The notes under the pieces: generated by a model | Told to the model about the DNA's origin: nothing | Databases searched by the model: none | What the model saw: only the letters and a program-made list of their open reading frames with translations | Made by a program: the position numbers and the translations under genes | Source of the DNA: JBNLBT01 sp050303435 | Lineage (GTDB): Bacteria; Pseudomonadota; Gammaproteobacteria; Xanthomonadales; Marinicellaceae | DNA length: 6,200 nt | Assembly (NCBI GenBank): GCA_050303435.1 | Contig: JBNLBT010000146.1 | Location: 1 to 6,200, forward strand | Direction: 5' to 3' | Part shown: positions 1-5,563 of the stretch, one piece after another | How positions within the stretch are numbered: the first letter of the stretch is position 1 | Layout: each line of letters begins with the position of its first letter

Positions 1-370
1 ATTAGTGTCCCTCACGGGCACGCATCGGCACTCAATAGCTGCTATGCTGTGTCTGTGTATGTCTCTGAGTGTGGTGATGCACTGGGCTCAGGGCGCAGGC
101 GGATCAATTGCAGCGTGCCGTGTTCAGCGCTTAAAATGCAGCTTTGGGCATGCATCAGTTCATCGCGCTTTTGACAGTTGACTTGAGCCGCTCAGACCAT
201 TGAAGCGTTGCCCGTGTTGGTCCTGCAACACAACGGTTTCACGAATCGATGGCCTGGCCAAGTCAATGGGGTGTGACGGAAAGAGAGACTGGATCATTGA
301 CTGCGTTTTGCGTCACTGGCATCAGTATTCTGTGCATTTAAAAAAACTCTGCTTCTATGGATGTGTAAAG
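1..370. other. Non-coding region upstream of the protease gene
   Basis: No gene could be supported in this stretch. Frame 1 is open from the left edge to a TGA near 174, but its translation is rich in Cys and Ser and resembles no family I know. The frame of the downstream protease is also open back to a TTG at 200, but that 57-residue extension is Cys/Trp-rich and would bury a clear signal peptide, so I treat it as untranslated. A TTGACA lies at 171-176 and a TTGACT at 297-302, but neither has a good -10 box at normal spacing, so no promoter is called. The region is visibly less GC-rich than the genes that follow. Confidence 0.5.
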
Positions 371-2308
371 ATGAAAAAAACCCTATTCTTGTTGTTGCTC
401 AATGCAACATGTTTTGTTTCCGCTGAGGACCGTTTTTGGATCGCCGATTCCACGGGCCTTGTCCCTGCAGACCAGGGCCTGTTGTTCACGCTTGAATCCG
501 AGGCGCTGCAATGGCACATGGATCAGTCCTTGCGTGCATCCGGGGTCATGCGCCTGAGCCTGCCGCGGCCCGACGGTCAGGTCGCGGTGTTCAATGTCTC
601 ACCGTATCCTGTGATGGCGCCGGAACTGGCGGCCAAATACCCGCAGATTCAGCCTTTTTACGGCTTCAATGAAGACCTGCCTGGACAAAAGATCTATCTG
701 GATGTGTCGCAGCACGGTCTGCACGCCATGATCCGGGGTGCAGGGGAGAACTGGTGGATTGATCCGCTGGCTGTGGGCGATGCCGTCAAACACCGCAGTT
801 ACTACCGCCACCAGCTGGCGCGTGAAGCGCCCTCGGACTGGACCTGCGGCGTCGATGGCGAGACCGCCGATTCCGTGCACCCGCCACACACCCGCGGTGC
901 CTTGCCGAGCAATCAGGGGGTGCTGAAAACCTATCGTTTGGCCGTGGCGGCCACCGGTGAATACACCACCTTTCATTCCACCGGCCCCGCCAACGTGGCC
1001 GACGGCCTGGCGGCCGTGGTCACTGCCATGGTTCGGGTCAACGGCATCTATGAGAATGATCTGGCCATTCGCATGGTGTTGGTGGCCGACAACGACCTGG
1101 TGATTTACACCAACGGTGCCACCGATCCGTACACCAACAACAGCGGTGGCGCCATGTTGACACAAAATCAGATCAATCTGGACGCCGTGATCGGCGACGC
1201 CGATTACGACATCGGGCATGTGTTCAGCACCGGCGGCGGCGGCATCGCCAATTTAAACTCACCCTGCAACACCGGCTTCAAGGCGCGCGGCGTCACCGGC
1301 TTGTCGTCGCCGACCGGCGATGTGTTCTGGGTGGATTATGTGTCCCACGAAATGGGCCACCAATGGGGCGCGCCGCACACATTCAACTCGGTCGCCGGCG
1401 CCTGTAACGGCAACCGCACGGGCGCTGAAGCCTTTGAGCCGGGCAGCGGCAGCACCATCATGGCCTACGCCGGCATCTGTGGCAGCGACAACCTGCAAAG
1501 CAATTCCGATGATTACTTCCACACCGCCTCGCTGGAACGCATCGTCAATTACAGCAACGGCCAGGGGGCCTGTTTCGTCGGCAGCAACACCGACAACATC
1601 GCGCCCAGCGTTGACGCAGGTTTCGATCATGTGATCCCCTTGAACACGCCCTTTGAATTGTGTGCCAGCGGCTTCGACGTCGACACATCCGCCGCACAAC
1701 TCACCTACGCGTGGGAACAGCACGACCTGGGCCCGGCCGGTTCACCCAATTCGCCCAGCGGCAACGCCCCGCTCTTTCGCTCCTTTCAACCCGTGAATGA
1801 TCCCTGCCGCACCTTTCCGCAAAAAAGTGATTTGTTGAACAACACGCAAACGATTGGAGAAATCCTGCCCAGCTATGGCCGCGATTTGAATTTCCGCGTG
1901 ACCCTGCGGGACAACGAAGTGGGCGGTGGCGCTTTCAACACCGATGAATTGGACATTCAGGTGGACGGCAACGGCGGCCCGTTTGTATTGCTGGCGCCGA
2001 ATGGCGGCGAGTTCATCGCCGCCGGTGACCCGGTGTCGGTGCAATGGAATGTGGGATCAACCGATCAGGCGCCGGTGAATTGTGCATCGGTTGATGTGTG
2101 GCTGTCCTTGGATGGCGGCAATTCGTTCAATGTCTTGTGGACAGCGGCCACCCCCAACGACGGCAGCGAGATGCTCAACATGCTGAACATCGACAGCGCT
2201 GCTGTGCGCGTCAAAGTGCAGTGCAGCGGCAACGTGTTTTTTGACATCTCCAACAGCACTCTGCAAGTGAACGGCAGCGACCTGATATTTGCCAACGGCT
2301 TTGACTGA
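371..2308 (+). CDS. Secreted reprolysin-like (metzincin) zinc metalloprotease with C-terminal accessory domains
   Basis: Predicted exported zinc endopeptidase of 645 residues. Residues 1-18 are a classic signal peptide: MKK, a Leu-rich core, then a cut after VSA. This is why the ATG at 371 is preferred over in-frame TTG 200; the only upstream SD-like sequence is a weak TAAAG. Residues 19 to about 185 look like a propeptide, with Cys159-Gly160 as a possible cysteine-switch residue (tentative). The catalytic domain covers about 186-405. It carries HEMGHQWGAPH at 326-336, which fits HExxHxxGxxH: zinc ligands His326, His330 and His336, catalytic Glu327. A Met-turn candidate is Met364 in STIMAYAG. 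Residues 411-535 resemble a PKD/Ig-like module (PSVDAGFD start) and about 537-635 a second beta module (APNGGEF, DGGNSF, TPNDGSE). The protein ends in DLIFANGFD (637-645), a possible surface or secretion tag. The substrate is unknown. The family call is secure and the exact peptidase subfamily is less so. It appears monocistronic. Confidence 0.9.
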   Translation: MKKTLFLLLLNATCFVSAEDRFWIADSTGLVPADQGLLFTLESEALQWHMDQSLRASGVMRLSLPRPDGQVAVFNVSPYPVMAPELAAKYPQIQPFYGFNEDLPGQKIYLDVSQHGLHAMIRGAGENWWIDPLAVGDAVKHRSYYRHQLAREAPSDWTCGVDGETADSVHPPHTRGALPSNQGVLKTYRLAVAATGEYTTFHSTGPANVADGLAAVVTAMVRVNGIYENDLAIRMVLVADNDLVIYTNGATDPYTNNSGGAMLTQNQINLDAVIGDADYDIGHVFSTGGGGIANLNSPCNTGFKARGVTGLSSPTGDVFWVDYVSHEMGHQWGAPHTFNSVAGACNGNRTGAEAFEPGSGSTIMAYAGICGSDNLQSNSDDYFHTASLERIVNYSNGQGACFVGSNTDNIAPSVDAGFDHVIPLNTPFELCASGFDVDTSAAQLTYAWEQHDLGPAGSPNSPSGNAPLFRSFQPVNDPCRTFPQKSDLLNNTQTIGEILPSYGRDLNFRVTLRDNEVGGGAFNTDELDIQVDGNGGPFVLLAPNGGEFIAAGDPVSVQWNVGSTDQAPVNCASVDVWLSLDGGNSFNVLWTAATPNDGSEMLNMLNIDSAAVRVKVQCSGNVFFDISNSTLQVNGSDLIFANGFD

Positions 2309-2316
2309 CGGCGCGC

Positions 2317-2352
2317 GGGCGTGGCAAACCTCACCTGCGTGAGGCCACGCCC
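2317..2352 (+). terminator. Candidate transcription-end hairpin after the protease gene (no U-tract)
   Basis: Starting 9 bases after the protease stop codon, GGGCGTGG (2317-2324) pairs perfectly with CCACGCCC (2345-2352). After a CAAA bulge, CCTCAC (2329-2334) pairs with GTGAGG (2339-2344) around a CTGC loop. The result is a 14-bp GC-rich stem with one 4-nt bulge. No T-run follows, so it is not a canonical intrinsic terminator. It may still terminate weakly or protect the mRNA 3' end from exonucleases. The pairing is seen directly; the role is inferred from its position. Confidence 0.45.
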
Positions 2353-2369
2353 CTGCCAATGCATGGTCA

Positions 2370-2384
2370 CGATCGCTGCGATCG
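2370..2384. repeat. Perfect 15-bp palindrome (7-1-7)
   Basis: CGATCGC, a single T, then GCGATCG form a perfect inverted repeat in the non-coding gap between the protease and patatin genes, about 170 bp upstream of the candidate patatin promoter. It could be an operator half-site pair or a chance product of GATC/CGATCG-rich sequence. Its distance from the promoter argues against a simple repressor site. No function is assigned. Confidence 0.3.
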
Positions 2385-2535
2385 CTTGATTCCGCGCACC
2401 AATTTTGCAGTTGGCCGGCCCATGGACCCGCGACGTTTGCAATTGCAGCGCATTCATCTCAATGTCATCCCGCTGGCGTGAGCTTGAAACGTCGTATGCC
2501 TGAGTACTCAATGACACGCTTTGGCTGCCGCGCCG

Positions 2536-2565
2536 TTGCACCGCCGGCGGGTTGTGTACTATGAT
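2536..2565 (+). promoter_or_regulatory. Candidate sigma-70 promoter for the patatin-like gene
   Basis: TTGCAC at 2536-2541 is a good -35 match. It is followed either by TACTAT at 2557-2562 (15-bp spacer) or by TATGAT at 2560-2565 (18-bp spacer). A transcript from the second option would begin at about 2572-2573, on the predicted ATG, so the mRNA would be leaderless or nearly so. The sequence TGTGTA ahead of the -10 also occurs in the glyA upstream gap. The hexamers are seen directly; activity is inferred. Confidence 0.4.
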
Positions 2566-2572
2566 CGGCGGC

Positions 2573-3724
2573 ATGAAGGCTTTGACGCACAACAACGCAT
2601 TGGTGTTGCCCGGGGGCGGGGCGCGCGGGGCGTATCAGGTCGGGGTGGTCAAGGCGATCGCAGAATTGCTGCCGGATTACCCCAACGCGGTGCCGATTTT
2701 CTGTGGCACGTCGGCCGGTTCGATCAACGCCGCGGTGCTGGCGACGCACGCCGATGATTTGAGCCACGGGGTGCGGCGGCTGGCGCATTTCTGGGAAAAC
2801 CTGCGCTGCGAACAGGTGTTCAAAACCGGCTTCTGGACCGTGTCGGGCACGCTGATCCGCAGCTTGTTGTCCTTGCTGCTGGGGCGCTTCGGTGTGCACC
2901 CCCCTCGCTATTTGCTGGACAACGCGCCGCTGGGCCAGTTGCTTGAGCGCGAGGTGCGTTTTGATCGGCTGGATGCGTTGATAGATCAGGGGTTTTTGCG
3001 CGCCCTGTCAATCACCGCTTCGGCCTACACCACCGCCGATGCGCACAGTTTCTATCAGGGTCACCCCTTGATCAACGAATGGGCGCGCTACCGCCGCAAG
3101 GGCGTGGCCACGCGCATGCAAACGGCGCATTTGCTGGCCTCAGCGGCGTTGCCGTTTCTGTTTCCGGCGCAGCGCATCGGACCGCAGTTTTTCGGCGACG
3201 GCGGCCTGCGCATGATCGCGCCGTTGAGCCCGGCGATTCACCTCGGCGCCGACCGCTTGCTGATCATTGGCACGCGCGATGAAAAACCGATTCCCGAACC
3301 GGCCGAGCCGACGCCCTATCCGTCGCTGGGCGAACTGGCCGGTTACCTGCTGGACACCATCTTCATGGACACCACGCAAGCCGATCTGTCGCGCCTGCGA
3401 CGCATCAACAAGACCTTGTCGCTGCTGCCGCCGGATGCGCGGCAGAATTCCTCGCTGAAGCGCATCGATTACCTGGAAATTGTGCCCAGTGAAGACGTGC
3501 GTGACATCACCCGCGATTACGCCGGGGAAATCCCCTGGTCGGTGCGCAATCTGCTGAAAATGATCGGTGGCTGGGGGCGCGACTGGCGGCTGCCCAGCTA
3601 CCTGCTGTTTGAGTCGGCCTACACCCGCGCATTGATCGAACTGGGCCACCGCGACGGGCTGGCGCGCGGCGAGGAAATCGTGAATTTTCTGCTCGCCGGT
3701 GAGGCCCCGGCGCGACCGGCCTGA
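2573..3724 (+). CDS. Patatin-like phospholipase family protein
   Basis: Predicted serine acyl hydrolase (lipid esterase/phospholipase A type) of 383 residues. The patatin signatures are all present near the N-terminus: the oxyanion-hole loop GGGARG (14-19) and the nucleophile elbow GTSAG (45-49, Ser47). The second dyad residue is Asp209 in FGDGG, the DGG variant of the family's DG(A/G) motif. The conserved core ends around residue 230. The rest, containing PYPSLGELAGYLLDTIF and RRINKTLSLLP, is a C-terminal extension of unknown role, making the protein longer than the approximately 300-residue RssA type. There is no signal peptide, POTRA or beta-barrel region, so it is probably cytosolic or peripheral to the inner membrane. 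The start is uncertain: in-frame TTG 2552 and ATG 2561 are alternatives, none has a clear Shine-Dalgarno, and the promoter overlaps the first two, which favours 2573. The substrate is not known. The family call is secure. Confidence 0.9.
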   Translation: MKALTHNNALVLPGGGARGAYQVGVVKAIAELLPDYPNAVPIFCGTSAGSINAAVLATHADDLSHGVRRLAHFWENLRCEQVFKTGFWTVSGTLIRSLLSLLLGRFGVHPPRYLLDNAPLGQLLEREVRFDRLDALIDQGFLRALSITASAYTTADAHSFYQGHPLINEWARYRRKGVATRMQTAHLLASAALPFLFPAQRIGPQFFGDGGLRMIAPLSPAIHLGADRLLIIGTRDEKPIPEPAEPTPYPSLGELAGYLLDTIFMDTTQADLSRLRRINKTLSLLPPDARQNSSLKRIDYLEIVPSEDVRDITRDYAGEIPWSVRNLLKMIGGWGRDWRLPSYLLFESAYTRALIELGHRDGLARGEEIVNFLLAGEAPARPA

Positions 3725-3743
3725 TGGCGGCCAGCGCGGGCGC

Positions 3744-3794
3744 TGTGTAAAATGCGCCGCCGGCGTGGTGTATTGCCGGCACACATAGTAAAAT
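3744..3794 (+). promoter_or_regulatory. Candidate promoter region for the glyA-nusB-thiL unit
   Basis: The 103-nt gap before glyA contains two TAAAAT hexamers in a GC-rich background, at 3748-3753 (preceded by TGTG) and at 3789-3794. Both match the -10 consensus TATAAT well, but neither has a convincing -35 box at 16-18 bp; TTGCCG at 3773-3778 is only 10 bp from the second. Start sites would give 5' leaders of about 68 or 27 nt. No riboswitch-like fold or clear regulator site was recognised, and no strong Shine-Dalgarno precedes glyA. Confidence 0.35.
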
Positions 3795-3827
3795 ACCGCG
3801 TTTAAGCCAACAGCCACGGGCCTTCAC

Positions 3828-5084
3828 ATGTTTGATACAACGCGCGGACTTGCGCAAACCGATCCGGACATTTACGCCGCCATCCAGGCCGAAGACAAGC
3901 GCCAGGAAGACCACATTGAACTGATCGCCTCGGAAAATTACGCCTCGCCGGCGGTGATGCAGGCGCAGGGCAGCCAGATGACCAACAAGTACGCCGAAGG
4001 CTACCCCGGCCGCCGCTACTACGGCGGCTGCGAACACGTGGACGTCGCCGAGCGCCTGGCCATTGAGCGCGTCAAGCAGCTGTTCGGCGCCGATTACGCC
4101 AACGTGCAACCGCACTCCGGCTCGCAGGCCAACCAGGCGGTGTACATGGCGCTGTTGCAACCGGGCGACACCATCCTCGGCATGTCGCTGGCGCACGGCG
4201 GGCACCTGACCCACGGCGCCAAGGTCAACCTGTCCGGCAAACTCTACAACGCGGTGCAGTATGGCATCGACGACGTCACCGGCGAGATTGATTTTGCCCA
4301 GGTGCGCGAATTGGCACTGCAACACCGGCCAAAAATGATCATCGGCGGTTTTTCCGCCTATTCGAAGAAAATCGACTGGCAGAAATTCCGCGACATCGCC
4401 GACGAGATCGGCGCCTGGTTTGTCGTTGACATGGCCCACGTGGCCGGCCTGGTGGCCGCCGGGCTGTACCCCTCGCCGGTGCAGATCGCCGACGTGACCA
4501 CCTCCACCACGCACAAAACCCTGCGCGGTCCGCGCGGCGGCATCATCCTGGCCAAGGCCAACCCAGAGGTGGAAAAGAAACTCAATTCGCTGGTGTTTCC
4601 CGGCATCCAGGGCGGTCCGCTGATGCACGTGATTGCGGCCAAGGCGGTGGCCTTCGGCGAAGCCCTCAAACCCGAATTCAAAAGCTATCAGCAGGGCGTG
4701 GTTGACAACGCCGCGGCGATGGCCGGGGTGTTCATAGAACGCGGCTACAAAGTCGTCTCCGGCGGCACCGAGAACCACCTGTTCCTGGTCGATCTGATCA
4801 AACAGGGCATCACCGGCAAAGACGCCGAAGCACGCCTCGGTGAGGCGCACATCACGGTCAACAAAAACGCCGTGCCCAACGACCCGGCCTCGCCGTTCGT
4901 CACCAGCGGTCTGCGCCTGGGCACGCCGGCGTGCACCACGCGCGGATTCGGCGTGAGTGAAATCACCGAGCTGGCGCACTGGATCTGCGACGTGCTGGAC
5001 GACATGGACAACGACGTGGTGATCGAGCGCGTGCGCGGGCAGGTCACCGCGCTGTGCGGACGATTTCCCGTGTACGGCTCTTGA
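3828..5084 (+). CDS. glyA: Serine hydroxymethyltransferase
   Basis: Pyridoxal-phosphate enzyme that interconverts serine plus tetrahydrofolate with glycine plus 5,10-methylene-tetrahydrofolate, the main cytosolic source of one-carbon units for purine, thymidylate and methionine synthesis. The 418-residue length matches the bacterial family (E. coli 417). The PLP Schiff-base lysine is Lys230 in STTHKTLRGPRGG. Other conserved sites are LIASENYAS (32-40, Ser35), NKYAEGYPGRRYYGG (53-67), LAHGGHLTHG with the ring-stacking His126, VVDMAHVAGLV with Asp201 and His204, and the carboxylate-binding Arg363 in TSGLRLGTP. The sequence runs intact from MFDTTRGLAQTDPDIY to PVYGS. Start ATG 3828 has little Shine-Dalgarno character but is fixed by the family N-terminus. 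nusB follows after 14 nt, so co-transcription is likely. The nrdR/rib genes often found next to glyA in proteobacteria are missing. Confidence 0.98.
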   Translation: MFDTTRGLAQTDPDIYAAIQAEDKRQEDHIELIASENYASPAVMQAQGSQMTNKYAEGYPGRRYYGGCEHVDVAERLAIERVKQLFGADYANVQPHSGSQANQAVYMALLQPGDTILGMSLAHGGHLTHGAKVNLSGKLYNAVQYGIDDVTGEIDFAQVRELALQHRPKMIIGGFSAYSKKIDWQKFRDIADEIGAWFVVDMAHVAGLVAAGLYPSPVQIADVTTSTTHKTLRGPRGGIILAKANPEVEKKLNSLVFPGIQGGPLMHVIAAKAVAFGEALKPEFKSYQQGVVDNAAAMAGVFIERGYKVVSGGTENHLFLVDLIKQGITGKDAEARLGEAHITVNKNAVPNDPASPFVTSGLRLGTPACTTRGFGVSEITELAHWICDVLDDMDNDVVIERVRGQVTALCGRFPVYGS

Positions 5085-5087
5085 ACC

Positions 5088-5092
5088 AGGGA
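5088..5092 (+). promoter_or_regulatory. Shine-Dalgarno site of nusB
   Basis: AGGGA lies 6 nt upstream of the ATG at 5099. It is the clearest ribosome binding site in the window and decides the nusB start against the in-frame GTG at 5054, which lies inside glyA. Confidence 0.75.
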
Positions 5093-5098
5093 CAGCGC

Positions 5099-5563
5099 AT
5101 GAACGAAACAAACCGCCCGGGAAAACCCAAACGCATGGCCGAACCTTTGGCCGCCAAACACCGCGCGCGCAAGCGCCTGATCCAGGCCCTGTACCAGACG
5201 CATTACAACCACATGCGCGCCAGCGAAGTGATCGAGCAGTTTTTGCTGGAGCAGGATTTCAGTAAAGTGGATGTGGATTTCTTCAAACACGCGCTGAACA
5301 CCGTGGAAAAACGGCGCGAGGAATTCCAGGCCGTGATCGACGCCCACCTGGGGCGCAACAAGGCCGACATGGGCGCGGTGGAGAACGCCATTCTGCTGCT
5401 CGCGGTGTATGAACTGGCCGAGCACCTGGAAACCCCGTTCAAGGTGGTGATCAATGAAGCGGTGCTGCTGGCGCGCGATTTCGGCGGCGAGGGCTCACAC
5501 ACCTTCATCAACGGGCTGTTGCATCAGGTGTGCAAGCAGTTGCGCGATTTTGAATCGCCCTGA
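5099..5563 (+). CDS. nusB: Transcription antitermination factor NusB
   Basis: RNA-binding all-alpha protein that pairs with NusE (ribosomal protein S10) on boxA RNA and supports antitermination and processing during rRNA transcription. The ORF encodes 154 residues, close to the usual 140-160. Family marks are the basic N-terminal RARKRLIQALYQ (22-33, Arg-rich RNA-binding start of helix 1), GAVENAILLLAVYEL (92-106) and PFKVVINEAVLLARDFGGE (113-131) followed by SHTFINGLL (133-141). About 20 Lys/Arg/Pro-containing residues precede the conserved core, a modest extension compared with E. coli NusB. Start ATG 5099 is backed by AGGGA 6 nt upstream. It follows glyA by 14 nt and its last 14 nt overlap the predicted thiL start, which suggests translational coupling. 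nusB-thiL adjacency is classic for proteobacteria; direct glyA-nusB adjacency, without the riboflavin genes, is less usual. Confidence 0.96.
   Translation: MNETNRPGKPKRMAEPLAAKHRARKRLIQALYQTHYNHMRASEVIEQFLLEQDFSKVDVDFFKHALNTVEKRREEFQAVIDAHLGRNKADMGAVENAILLLAVYELAEHLETPFKVVINEAVLLARDFGGEGSHTFINGLLHQVCKQLRDFESP

Noticed and set aside
171..200. TTGACA at 171-176 as a promoter for the protease
   Set aside because: No acceptable -10 hexamer lies 16-18 bp downstream, and it is about 200 bp from the start codon.
200..370. 57-residue N-terminal extension of the protease from TTG 200
   Set aside because: It would place a clear Sec signal peptide in the middle of the protein; the ATG at 371 starts that signal peptide exactly.
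599..1219. 206-codon minus-strand open frame inside the protease gene
   Set aside because: It mirrors the metalloprotease coding frame, has low-complexity composition and has no start signals.
2359..2481. 40-codon plus-strand ORF starting at ATG 2359 in the protease-patatin gap
   Set aside because: It has no ribosome site, and its translation (start MHGHDRCDRL) has no recognisable features; it is consistent with chance.
2065..2595. Minus-strand open frame covering the protease 3' end and the intergenic gap
   Set aside because: It spans the end of a real gene and the candidate promoter, with no recognisable domain and no Shine-Dalgarno.
3725..3827. Glycine riboswitch or other cis-RNA before glyA
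   Set aside because: The gap is only 103 nt and shows no paired aptamer-like structure that I could recognise, just short GCCGGC repeats.
3507..5111. 534-codon open frame on the minus strand across glyA
   Set aside because: It is antisense to a complete, unmistakable glyA. Long opposite-strand frames are expected in GC-rich genes with strong third-position bias, and the His/Val/Gly-rich translation resembles no family.
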